Shown here: positions 46,761 to 57,143 of the stretch, in pieces
How the letters are laid out: every line of letters starts with the position of its first letter
How positions within the stretch are numbered: the stretch's first letter is position 1
Assembly: GCA_949752795.1 (NCBI GenBank)
Contig: OX457075.1
Coordinates: 2,542,001 to 2,606,000, forward strand
DNA length: 64,000 bases
DNA from: Hyperoodon ampullatus
Lineage: Eukaryota > Chordata > Mammalia > Artiodactyla > Ziphiidae
Reading direction: 5' to 3'
The notes under the pieces: model-generated
Told to the model about the DNA's origin: nothing
Database searches by the model: none
The model's input: the letters and a program-made list of their open reading frames with translations, nothing else
Position numbers and translations under genes: made by a program

Positions 46761-48049
46761 TCATAAAAAATACATCATAAAGCAAATCAACCAACAAGAG
46801 AATGGTTATGACATGTCTACTTGATAGAATGTTATACAGCCATTAAAAATGAAACATAAAAATCATAACATAACATAAATCAGAATACAAGATGATCACA
46901 GCAAGATTACAACTATATAGAAAGATAAACATATAAACATCTATAGGGGAACAAGAAAAATATGAAAAGTTTGGCTTGATTGGAGGGCAGAATTATGGTA
47001 GAATTTCTAAAAATTAAGCATATGTTACTTTTTTGCAATAAGAAAACTGTATTTTATTTTTAGACACATCATTTTCCAAATGATTATCATTACCCACAGC
47101 CCATACCAGGAATACTTCTGTGCATGAGTTCTGCTAAAGTATGTCAAAAAAAAAGTAGCCTTTCCCCAAAAGAGACCACATTTTTATTTAATCAGGAACA
47201 CCATTTAGCCAAACAGGAGTACCAGGTGTTTATACTTATTATCCTAAATTCAAGCATCTGTCCCAGTGTCCTTTGGGACACTTATTTGAAAGAAAAACTA
47301 CAAAGGTCACTGAAGTGGTTCACAACATGATTCTCAATTCGTATCACCCTTTTCCTGGCTGCTTTAGGCAACTGCCAAAAATCAGGAGTGCCTCCTTTCT
47401 CTGGCCTAGGATTAATTAAAAATAAGTAACAAGGCAGAAATGTCAAAACACAGAGAAATTTGACCGAGTCCAATCAGGGAGTCATTATTCTGCCTCTTCA
47501 CTCCAAACTCAAAAATTAGAACCAGGATCCAGATATTACCATACTGGTTTCTACCGTCTAATCATGAGACATCTTTCTCATGTCTGAGCAGCAACTGACC
47601 ATTCACTTTAGGAGAGAGGAGCATGAAGGGTTCTATCAGCAACCAGGCAGCTACTTCAAGGAGGGAAATTTTATGACGTCTGCTTTACCCTTTGGAGCAG
47701 AAATGACTGACAGCAGTGAGGAGGCGCACGGCTGGGTTATGAGTACCTCCATCACCCTCTGCAGACAGGTTCAGTGGGCAGGCCTCTCTTTGTTCTTGAA
47801 TAACAATATCAAAGACCTTCTTGAACAATTTCAAGAGAGCAATTTCTTAAAATAGCTCTACAATCACTTAATGTTCACAATGTGTAAAATTATTCTTTCT
47901 GTTAAAGGTGCACACTCCTCTCGGAGTTGCATGTTTCATAATCACAGGCTGTTAATTATCCTTTTCCCTGATGGAGAGGCAATATTCACTTTGTTGATGT
48001 GTTTAGGGAGCCTCAGGCTGATAAAGGAGGAACCTGGTGCCCTCATTTA
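46761..48049 (-). other. PSD3: PSD3 intron upstream of the exon, no recognised feature
   Basis: Low repeat content. A stretch at about 47870-48030 looks compositionally ordinary and repeat-free. Open frames at 47124-47330 and 47580-47855 on plus are not recognised. Confidence 0.5.
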
Positions 48050-48640
48050 GGTAGGGGTGGTTAGGAAAGGCTCTCTAAGGAACCAATACCTGCAGAGATG
48101 AGAAGGACGGGAGCTGAGGAAGGGCAGGAACATGCAGCTGAGCAGAGGGAGGGTCACACACAATGGCCGCAAAGTATGAAAGGACCAGGCTACCCAAATA
48201 ACGGAGGGACGGCCAACGTGGCCACAGAATAGTGGGTACACAGGCAAGTTCAGAGGCGGACCAGAGAAACAGCACAGCACGAACAAACACTGGAAAGGAG
48301 GCAGGGGCCAAAGACACAGGCTGCAGGTCAGGGAAAGGCTTGATGGGAAGCCACTGGACGGTTCTAAACGTACGGTGGTCACTAACGTTTTTAGAGGATC
48401 ATTCACTTACACTTTAAAAAAAATCAGACGGTTGTTATAGGGGAAACTGACTGGAGTAAGTCAAGAGGAAGGAGAGACACCAGTCAGAAGTGCCAATGAG
48501 AATGCATGAAAGTTTCGAATAGGATGACGGTAACGGAAACAGACAGAAGTAGATAAATGTGAAATATACCTGTAGGGAGACTCTATACAAATTTTCTGAC
48601 AAACTGAGTTTAAGGAATAAGGGAAAGGAAGAACTCAAGC
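48050..48640 (-). mobile_element. L2 LINE (complement)
   Basis: 'ggctctctaaggaacc', 'gatgggaagccactggacgg' and 'gaaactgactggagtaag' follow the complement of the L2 region upstream of its 3' end. Confidence 0.6.
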
Positions 48641-48649
48641 ATAACTGTA

Positions 48650-48870
48650 ATGGATAACACTTACTAACCACTTAACTCCAGGCCAGGCTGTTCCAGTGCA
48701 ATACCTGGGATGTCTCATGTAATACTCAGAACAGTCCTATGAGGTGGGCACTGCTGCCATCCCAGTCTCACAGGCAGAGAAAGGGAGGCTTGTCACTTGT
48801 CCAAGGTGACACAGCTAGTAAACCATGGACCCCAGATTCAGACCCTGAATCCAGAACCCCTGGCCCAGAG
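48650..48870 (-). mobile_element. MIR SINE
   Basis: 'cctatgaggtgggcactgctgcc' and 'cttgtccaaggtgacacagctag' are well-kept complement MIR core words. Confidence 0.88.
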
Positions 48871-49029
48871 AATGATCCAAGGAATCTGGTTTGAGCAGCT
48901 GCGTGGTGTGTTGAGATGGGGGAGACTAGAGAAGAAACACTGTCAACAGATTGCATTTGGACCTGAGGTGACCTCAGAAAAACAATAGAGAAGATTTTAA
49001 AGGAAAACTCCATTACTTGGGAAAAGAAT

Positions 49030-49440
49030 CTGAAAAAGAATGGATATATGGGGAATTCCCCGGCGGTCGTTAGGACTCTGCACTCTCACTGCTGAGGGCT
49101 GGGGTTCAATCCCCGGTCGGGGAACTAAGATCCTACAAGCTGCACAGCGTGGCCAAAAACAAAAAAAGAAGAAGAATGGATACAGGTATATGTATAACTG
49201 AATCACTTCGCTGTACATCTGAAACTAACAACATTATAAATCAACTATACTCCAAAATAAAATAAAAATTAAATTAAATTTTAAAATGCTGATTTCTGCA
49301 TCAGGTAAATGCAAATCAAAACCACAATGAGGTATCACCTCACCCCTGTCAGAATGGCTAACATCAAAAAGAACACAAAAAATAAATGGTGGTGAGGATG
49401 TGGAGAAAAGGGAAACCTCCTACCGTGTTGGTGAGGAAAA
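49030..49440 (+). mobile_element. two out-of-order LINE-1 fragments
   Basis: 49030-49285 (minus the SINE) is an L1 3' end with tail. 49304-49440 is an ORF2 C-terminal piece ('aaccacaatgaggtatcacctc', 'cagaatggctaacatc') that should precede it. Either two insertions or a rearranged copy. Confidence 0.7.
49047..49171 (+). mobile_element. short tRNA-derived SINE, cetartiodactyl type
   Basis: GGGGAATTCCCCGGCGGTCG, B box GGGTTCAATCCCCGG, then 'ggggaactaagatcc' and A-tail. The 11-bp duplication AAGAATGGATA lies at 49036-49046 and 49172-49182. It lacks the long CHR-1 extension, so it is a related but different subfamily. Confidence 0.85.
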
Positions 49441-50258
49441 AAACAAAACAGAACTCCATTACCATGGTGCTAGAAAATAAGAAGAAATGCCATCGATGAA
49501 GCAGCAGTTTTAAGAAATTCCAGGAAGGTAATTTTTTGACACACAGTCTTAAAGCCTGGGAACTATTCTCCAGAGAAAGGTTCCTCTTGAGCAAGAGTGC
49601 TTAACCTCAGAATTTTGGAAGTCTGAAGTTAGACGGGGAAAAAAATTACATCTTTATTCTCACTTACCTTAAACCGAAATGTAGCTTTTTTTCCCAAATA
49701 TGCATGTACTCAACAAACCACAGTATTATTATTAGTAACCGTAACTTTGTCACCAATTGAAATCACAGCCATTTTCACTTCATATAACAATTATTGCAAA
49801 TAACTTGAACTATGATTTATACCCATCCCTACTTTGAAATGACAGTAGTTACAAGACCCACCACTAAATCTCACTATGAATAAGAAAACACAATATATCA
49901 CCATATCACACATTTGTTTAATATTCTGGTACCCTATATAATTGGTTTCTTTTACAGCTCCATGTATATTACTGTATACACTTAAAAAGCATTATTCTGA
50001 CAAGAGATCCAGAGCCTTACCAGACTGTCAAAAGGGGCCACAGCACAGAAGAAGGTTAAGAGACCCTGTTCAAGAGCATCAGTCCTTAAACTGCAGTGCA
50101 TGGTCTATTAGTGGCTTTGTAATCAGCTGTGTGGGTCATAGCCAGATTTTCTTTATAAATAAGTTTATACACACACATATATATTTAACAGGATAAAACG
50201 GAAAATATCAAAGTAGATATAGCACTTGGTAAGATAACCATTGTTTTATGAAACTTCT

Positions 50259-50261
<3 letters not shown>
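49441..50261. other. intronic sequence, no recognised feature
   Basis: Nothing recognised beyond short A/T runs. Confidence 0.5.

Positions 50262-50333
<72 letters not shown>
50262..50333 (+). repeat. (GT)36 microsatellite
   Basis: 72 bp of uninterrupted GT. Confidence 0.99.
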
Positions 50334-50334
<1 letters not shown>

Positions 50335-50398
50335 GGGTCATGATGTAAAATATATTTTTCACCGTGAGTCCAGATCAAAACTGTGGAAACACAGTGCT

Positions 50399-50589
50399 CC
50401 AGAGTGGTTCTCAAACTTAAGCATGAATTAGCATTACCTACAAGGCTTGTTAAAGCACATATTGGGGTTTCACCCAGAGTTTCTGGTTCAGGGGGTCTGG
50501 GATTTGGGGCCTGAGAATGTGCATTTCCTAACAACTTTGCTGGTGCTGTTGATTCTGCTGGTCCAGGGACCACATTTTGTGAACCACTG
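50399..50589 (+). mobile_element. hAT-Charlie MER5A-like element
   Basis: 'agtggttctcaaacttaagc', 'aaggcttgttaaagcac' and 'gggaccacattttgtgaaccactg' match MER5A in order. Inverted ends AGTGGTTC and GAACCACT are present. Confidence 0.85.
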
Positions 50590-50597
50590 CTCTAGAC

Positions 50598-50770
50598 CAG
50601 CGTTTCCCATGCTTTACTGTATATATGAACTGCATGGGAGTCTTGTTAAAACACAGATCAAGCAGGTCTGGGGTGGGGCCTGAGACTCTGCATTCCTAAG
50701 AAGTTCCCAGAGGATGCTGATGCTGGTCCACAGAGCACACTCGTGCTAAGGTTTGGAAGTGAAGCGCTGT
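50598..50770 (+). mobile_element. second hAT-Charlie MER5A-like element, adjacent
   Basis: 'cagcgtttcccatgcttta', 'gtctggggtggggcctgag' and 'gatgctgatgctggtcc' match MER5A in the same orientation, starting only a few bases after the previous copy. Confidence 0.75.
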
Positions 50771-51164
50771 TCAAAGCACACTCAGACTCTCACAGAAGAG
50801 AAACACCTGTTAAAAGGATGCTCTAACCAAGAGTAAAAGATACTACAGGGCTCCACTCTAATAAAGCACCCCATACTCTGAAAATTGTGGGGAACCCCAA
50901 AACCCAACATTCAGGCCCAGTCAAAGCACCACCATTCCCCTGACTTGCCCAGTGAAATAAAATTCACTCAGCTTATATTTGTTATTCTTAAAGCTAGGTG
51001 CCCCACTGCCCTACCCATGCCAAGGGTTACAAATCTTCACCCACCTAGCTCCACAACAATTTTTGCAGGTCAAAAAGTTTTTACTTGAAATACTCAGCAC
51101 TACTTTTTCTTCTGTATTACTAACTGAAAAATATATATTCTTTTTTATCACAGCCACTGTGATA

Positions 51165-51350
51165 AAGTATGGGATATGAAGTAACATTAGCAAATGGACT
51201 GTCGGCTGATCCAGACTGGAATCCCAGGTGAGACTCCCACTCAATCACACTAATGTTCAGTCTTAGGCTTCAGCTTCTTTTTATTGGTAAAAAGAGTTAT
51301 TCAAATTCATCTCTAAGGTCCCTTCTCATTCTGAAGCACAAAGATTCTTC
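51165..51350 (+). mobile_element. MIR-type SINE, diverged
   Basis: 'gactggaatcccaggtgagactccc', 'ttaggcttcagcttctttttattgg' follow the MIR order of a tRNA-like half and then core words. Confidence 0.5.
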
Positions 51351-52099
51351 ACACTTCTGAGCCACCTTCACAGATATTTCATTAAGGAGGAATAACACAA
51401 GTCTTTTCCTTGTGATGAAGTTACAATGACATGGTCACCATAATATGTAAGTCGGCAGTCCATCTTTAAATGGACAGGACAAGTAAAATCCCAACCTTAC
51501 ATTTTACATGGCTTTTCAAATTTACAAAGAGTTTTCACCTACTATTATCCAAGTCTCAAGATGTTGCTGATTGTAATTACCAATTTCAGATACAAGAGAA
51601 ACACTACTGACGTAAAATAATTCTTCTATTGCCTAGCTATAAAAAATCAAGAGGAGAACGCAGAAAGCTGCAAGCAAATTTTAGAAGGAATTTCCGTTGA
51701 TTTGGGAGGGGAAGTGTGGGGTCAGGGGTGGGAGGGGTGGAGCAAGGCTGGAGGGTAGTCTGAGGAGGGTGGCGTGCTCCTTCACATCCTCATCATTCCA
51801 ATTTCAGGATCATGTTCAGAGGATACGAGACCTCTAAAGTCAGTCAGGGCTGGATAGTATAAAGTGCTTTAGGCCAGAGAATATTAAAAGCTAAACTAAC
51901 GACTATAAGAATAATGTTTCACAACTCACTCAAAACTAATACGATTCCAACATTCACACGCCACGCCTGATCCCACTCAATGCCATCTGATTCCATCACC
52001 CAGAAGTCAGGCCCACAGAAGCCGGGCACCGAGTGCGGCAACTCAAGTGCAGGCAGCACTAGAAGCTTAGTGCCGATGCTGCCAAAGACCATGGTTGTG
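51351..52099. other. intronic sequence, no recognised feature
   Basis: Nothing recognised. A G-rich patch lies at 51700-51770. Confidence 0.5.
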
Positions 52100-52445
52100 T
52101 GTTATGGGCGGAACTGTGTCCCAAAATTCATATGTTGAGCCCTAGCTCCAGCACCTTACACGTGACTGCATTTGGAAACAGGGTCTATAAGGTCATTAGG
52201 GTAGGCCCTAATCCAATATGACTGGTGCCCTTATAAGAGATTAGGACACAGACACACATGGAAGTCCATACAAAGACACAGGGAGAAGGCAGCCAGCCAT
52301 CTGCAGGCCAAGGAAAGAGGCCTCTGAAGAAACCAACCCTACTGACACCTTGAGCCTGGACTTCTTAGATTACAGACCTGTGAGAGCATAATTTTCCCTC
52401 TGGCTAAGCTACCCAGTCTGTGGTACCTTATTACAGCAGCCTCTC
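52100..52445 (+). mobile_element. solitary MaLR (MLT1/MST-type) LTR
   Basis: 'tgttatgggcggaactgtgtccc', 'aattcatatgttgagccc', 'ctaatccaatatgactggtg', 'aagacacagggagaaggcagcc' and 'cacccagtctgtggtacc' follow the order of an ERVL-MaLR LTR. No internal sequence adjoins it. Confidence 0.8.
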
Positions 52446-52528
52446 ATCAGGGAAGGCTGAAAGAGTTAAGAGCAAATGGGAAGCTGTTTAAGATGACAGG
52501 TAACTTAGGTCTGTTAAAAGGGAACAGA

Positions 52529-52733
52529 GGGCTTCCCTGGCGGCGCAGTGGTTGAGAGTCTGCTTGCCGATGCAGAGGACACGGGTTCGTGCCCCGGTCC
52601 AGGAAGATCCCACATGCCGTGGAGCGGCTGGGCCCGTGAGCCATGGCCGCTGAGCCTGCGCGTCCGGAGCCTGTGCTCCGCAACGGGAGAGGCCACAACA
52701 GTGAGAGGCCGGCGTACCGCAAAAAAAAAAAAA
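52529..52733 (+). mobile_element. CHR SINE, short form
   Basis: GGCTTCCCTGGCGGCGCAG start and full body. Perfect 13-bp duplication AAAAGGGAACAGA at 52516-52528 and 52734-52746. Confidence 0.96.
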
Positions 52734-52746
52734 AAAAGGGAACAGA

Positions 52747-53461
52747 ACCAACCAAGCCACACCAAAGAATACTCAAAGGCAAAGAAAAGGGGGAAGGGGG
52801 AAGGTGGAAGAAGGAGGGGTCAACATAAGCAGGACTGGTGAAAAGGAAAGGTTATCAAGCAGTTAGATCCCCAGATCTGCTTCACTGGAGAATTTGCCAC
52901 CCCCCACTTCATTCAGGCAAAAGACTGGAATTTTATTCATGAGTGAGATTTTTCACAGAACATCTCTGGCCTGGGGGACACCAAGCACAACTGATACAAG
53001 GACACCAGAGTAGAAAGGGGACTTGCTTGCTGGATGCTAAGATGCTTAGACTTCTCCAGCTCTGTTCCCTGAGCTGGTCTACAAGCAGGTACCCCCAGTA
53101 GCAATGAGCACACCCAGCCACTCAACATCCAGTTCTTTTATTTCACCCAGCCTATGGAGTGCTGCACCCTGGACTTTACCCTGCAGGCAAGAGATCTGAA
53201 GAGCTTTCTCTGCAGAAAGCAACCACCACACGAAGAAAGACCTAAATAGTTATGTCAGGGGTCCACTACTGAATGGCCTAACCAGCTCCTCCCCACAGTG
53301 AAGCTCAGAACTTCCAACTGGCTATTTAGACCCACTGTTACATGACATTAGATTCCTTAACTTCCATGACTACCAGTTATTTGAAAATTACAGGCCCATT
53401 ATTTTGCAGAGTGTTCTTCAACGTGGGTTTATCTTTACATTTCCTCATGATTACAGTCATA
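52747..53461. other. intronic sequence; right end is the left part of a split old repeat
   Basis: 53415-53460 ('tttcctcatgattacagtca') matches the sequence at about 57145-57180 beyond the L1 block. Otherwise nothing recognised. Confidence 0.45.
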
Positions 53462-54312
53462 TACTTTTTTTAATTTTTATTTTATATTGAGTATAGTCGA
53501 TTTACAATGTTTTGTTAGTTTCACGTGTACAGCAAAGTGGTTCAATTATACATATATCCATTCTTTTTCAGATTCTTTTCCCATATAGGTTATTACAGAA
53601 TATTGACTAGAGTTCCCTGTGCTATACAGTAGGTCCTTGTTGACTATTTTATACAGGGTAGTATATATGTTAATCCCAAACTCCTAATTTATCCCTCCCC
53701 GACACCTTTCCCCTCTGGTAACCATAAATTTGTTTTCCATGTCTGTGAGTCTGTTTCTGTTTTGTAAATAAGTTCATTTGTATCATTTTTTTAGATTCCA
53801 CATATAAGTGATATCATATGATATTTGTCTTTGTCTGACTTACTTCACTATGATCATCTCTAGGTTGATCCATGCTGCTGCAAATGGCATTATTTCATTC
53901 TTTTTTACGGCTGAGTAATATTCTATTGTATATAGGTACCATATCTTCTTTATCCATTCATCTGTCAATGGGCATTTAGGTTGCTTCCATGTCTTGGCTA
54001 TTGTAAACAGTGCTGCAATGAACACTGGGGTGCATGTATCTTTTCGAAGTATGGTTTTCTCTGGATACATGTCCAGGCGTGGGATTGCTGGATCACATGG
54101 TAGTTCTATTTTTAATTTTTTTAGGAACCTCCATACTGTCCTTCATAGTGGCTGTTATCAATTTACACTCCCACCAACAGTGTAGGAGGGTTCCCTTTTC
54201 TCCACACCCTCTCCAGCATTTACTGTTTGTAGACTTTTTTTTAAACTTTTTATTTTATATTGAAGTATAGCCAAGTAACAGTGTTGTGATTGTTTCAGGT
54301 GCACAGCAAAGG

Positions 54313-54350
54313 GACTCAGCCATACATATACGACTCAGCCATACATATAC
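54313..54350 (+). repeat. perfect 19-bp tandem duplication
   Basis: GACTCAGCCATACATATAC is present twice without a gap in the inserted L1 3'UTR. Confidence 0.97.
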
Positions 54351-54448
54351 ATGTATCCATTCTCCCCCAAACTCCCCTCCCATCCAGGCTGCCACATAAC
54401 ACTGAGCAGAGTTCCCTGTGCTACACAGTAGGTCCTTGCTAGTTACCT

Positions 54449-54666
54449 TTTTTTTTTTTTTTTTTTTTTTTTGCGGTACGCAGGCCTCCCACTGCCGCGG
54501 CCTCTCCCGCTGCGGAGCACAGGCTCCGGACGCGCAGGCTCAGCGGCCATGGCTCACGGGCCCAGCCACTCCGCGGCATGTGGGATCTTCCCAGACCGGG
54601 GCACGAACCCGTGTCCCCTGCATCGGCAGGCGAACTCGCAACCACTGCACCACCAGGGAAGCCCTG
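54449..54666 (-). mobile_element. CHR SINE, short form, nested in L1
   Basis: T-run, GCGGTACGCAGGCCTCCCAC through CACCAGGGAAGCCCTG. The 7-bp duplication GTTACCT lies at 54442-54448 and 54667-54673. Confidence 0.95.
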
Positions 54667-55025
54667 GTTACCTATTTTAAATAAAGCAGTGTGTACATGT
54701 CGATCCCAAACTCCCTGACTATCCCTTTCCCCCATCCTTCCCTGCTGGTAACCGTAAGTTCATTCTCCACAGTGGCTGCATCAATTTACATTCCCACCAA
54801 CAGTGCAAGAGGGTTCCCTTTTCTCCACACCCTCTCCAGCACTTGTTGTTTCTAGACTTTTTGATGATGGCCATTCTGACTGGTGTGAGACGATACCTCA
54901 TTGTAGTTTTGATTTGCATTTCTCTAATACTTTGCAATACTGAGCATCTGTTCATGTGCTTTTTGGCCATCTGTATGTCTTCTTTGGATAAATGTCTATT
55001 TAGATCTTCTGCCCATTTTTTTAAT

Positions 55026-55170
55026 ATTTTACTATACTTACTTTATTATTTATCCTTTCATCTACGTATAGTTCAATCCTTCCTTTTATATCAGTATATT
55101 TCAAAAACTATTTGTAGATATCAAGTACACTTCCTTCTAAAAACTTTAATATGCATATAATCACCTAAAG
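55026..55170. other. 145-bp non-L1 segment between L1 copies
   Basis: AT-rich, no recognised repeat. It separates the 53462 and 55171 L1 copies and is probably original intron. Confidence 0.5.
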
Positions 55171-55980
55171 GTCAATATTTATTTTTTAACATCTTTATTG
55201 GAGTATAATTGCTTTACACTGTTGTGTTAGTTTCTGCTGATAACAAAGTGAATCAGCTCTATGTATACATATATCCCCATATCCCCTCCCTCTTGCGTCT
55301 CCCTCACACCCTCCCTATCCCACCCCTCTAGGTGGTCACGAAGTATGAGCAGATCTCCCTGTGCTTTGCGGCTGCTTCCCACTAGCTAGCTATTTTACGT
55401 TTGGTAGTGTATATATGTCCATGCCACTCTCTTACTTCGTCTCAGCTTACCCTTCCCCCTCCCCGTGTCCTCAAGTCCATTCTCTACGTCTGCATCTTTA
55501 TTCCTGTCCTGCCCCTAGGTTCTTCAGAAGCTTTTTTTTTCTTTAGATCCCATATATATGTGTTAGCATACAGTATTTGTTTTTCTCTTTCTGACTTACT
55601 TCACTCTGTATGACAGACTCTAGGTCCATCCACCTCACTACAAATAACTCAATTTCGTTTCTTTTCATGGCTGAGGAATATTCCGCTGTATATATGTGCC
55701 ACGTCTTCTTTATCCATTCATCTGTCGATGGACACTTAGGTTGCTTCCATGTCCTGGCTATTGTGAATAGTGCTGCAATGAACATTGTGGTACATGACTC
55801 TTTTTGAATTATGGTTTTCTCAGGGTATATGCCCAGTAGTGGGATTGCTAAGTCATATGGTAGTTCTATTTTTAGTTTTTTAAGGAATCTCCATACTGTC
55901 CTCCATAGTGGCTGTATCCCTTTACATTCCCACTAACAGTGCAAGAGGGTTCCCTTTTCTCCACACCCTCTCCAGCATTT

Positions 55981-55999
55981 AATGTTTGTAGATTTTTTG
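55981..55999 (+). repeat. left target duplication of the twin-primed L1
   Basis: AATGTTTGTAGATTTTTTG, repeated at 56296-56314 with one change (C for T at base 5). Confidence 0.9.
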
Positions 56000-56295
56000 T
56001 TTTACATCTTTATTGGAGTATAATTGCTTTACAATCGTGTGTTAGTTTCTGCTTTATAACAAAGTGAATCAATTATACATATACATATGTTCCCATATCT
56101 CTTCCCTCTTGCATCTCCCTCCCTCCCACCCTCCCTATCCCACCCCTCTAGGTGGTCACAAAGCACGAAGCTGATCTCCCCGTGCTATGCGGCTGCTTCC
56201 CACTAGCTACCTATTTTACCTTTGGTAGTGTAGGGGGAAAGGTAAACTGTGACAAAGAGAGAGAGAGGCATGGACGTATATACACTACCAAACGT
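56000..56295 (-). mobile_element. 296-bp LINE-1 insertion with 5' inversion (twin priming)
   Basis: 56000-56231 is the complement of an L1 3'UTR. 56232-56295 (GGGGGAAAGGTAAACTGTGA to ACACTACCAAACGTA) is the neighbouring 3'UTR part in the opposite, plus orientation, matching about 14115-14180. The junction repeats a short overlap around GGTAGTGTA. Flanked by a 19-bp duplication. Confidence 0.9.
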
Positions 56296-56314
56296 AATGC
56301 TTGTAGATTTTTTG
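56296..56314 (+). repeat. right target duplication of the twin-primed L1
   Basis: AATGCTTGTAGATTTTTTG; see 55981. Confidence 0.9.
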
Positions 56315-57143
56315 ATGATGGCCATTCTGACCAGTGTGAGGTGATACCCCACTGTAGTTTGATTTGCATTTCTCTAATGATTAGTGCTGTTGAGCATCCT
56401 TTCATGTGTTTGCTGGCAATCGGTATATCTTTGGAGAAATGTCTATTTAGGTCTTCTGCCCATTCTGCGCATTTTTTGATTGGGTTGTTTGGGTTTTTTT
56501 GTTTGATATTGAGCTGCATGAGCTGTTTGTATATTTTGGATATTAATCCCTTATCGGTCGCATCATTTGCAAATATTTTCTCCCATTTTGTAGGTTGTCT
56601 TTTCATTCTGTTGATGGTTTCCTTTGCTGTGCAAAAGCTTTTAAGTTCACTTAGGTCCCATGTGTTTATTTTTGTTTTTATTTTCATTACTCTAGGAGGT
56701 GGGTTCAAAAAGATATTGCTGCGATTTATGTCAAAAAGTATACTATGTTTTCTTCTAAGAGTTTTATAGTATCCAGCCTTACATTTAGGTCTTTAGTCCA
56801 TTTTGAGTTTACTTTTGTGTGTGGTGTTACAGAATGTTCTAATTTCATTCTTTTAGATTCTTTCCCGGCACCACTTATTGAAGAGACTCTCTTTTCTCCA
56901 CTGTATATTCTTGCCTCCTTTGTCATAGATTAACTGACCATAGGTGCATGGGTTTATCTCTGGGCTTTCTATCCTGTTCCATTGATCTATAAGTCTGTCT
57001 TTGTGCCAGTACCATACTGTTTTGATTACTGTAGCTTTGTAGTATAGTCTGAAGTCAGGAAGCCTGATTCCTCCAGCTCTGTTTTTCTTTCTCAAGACTG
57101 CTTTGGCTATTTGAGATCTTTTGGGTTTCCATACAAATTTTAG

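Larger units (their letters stand above)
53462..55025 (-). mobile_element. LINE-1 with a second LINE-1 fragment inserted
   Basis: 53462-54239 reads as the complement of an L1 3'UTR and ORF2 C-terminus. At 54240 a second 3'UTR starts (ATTTTATATTGAAGTATAGCC) and runs to about 54765. It then jumps, without the intervening L1 part, to ORF2 sequence CACAGTGGCTGCATCAATTT. From about 54846 the order of the first L1 continues. TGTTTGTAGACTTTTTT (54224-54240) and TGTTTCTAGACTTTTT (54847-54862) flank the second fragment like a target duplication. Confidence 0.8.
55171..57143 (-). mobile_element. LINE-1, 5'-truncated, same subfamily as the 7787 L1
   Basis: On the complement: 3'UTR (55180-55540, including the CACTCTCTTACTTCGTCTCA words found at 14110-14190), then the ORF2 C-terminus, interrupted by the insertion at 56000-56295 and continuing to about 57143 (minus-strand peptide [20 protein letters not shown] near 57040). 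Frames are broken. Confidence 0.88.
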
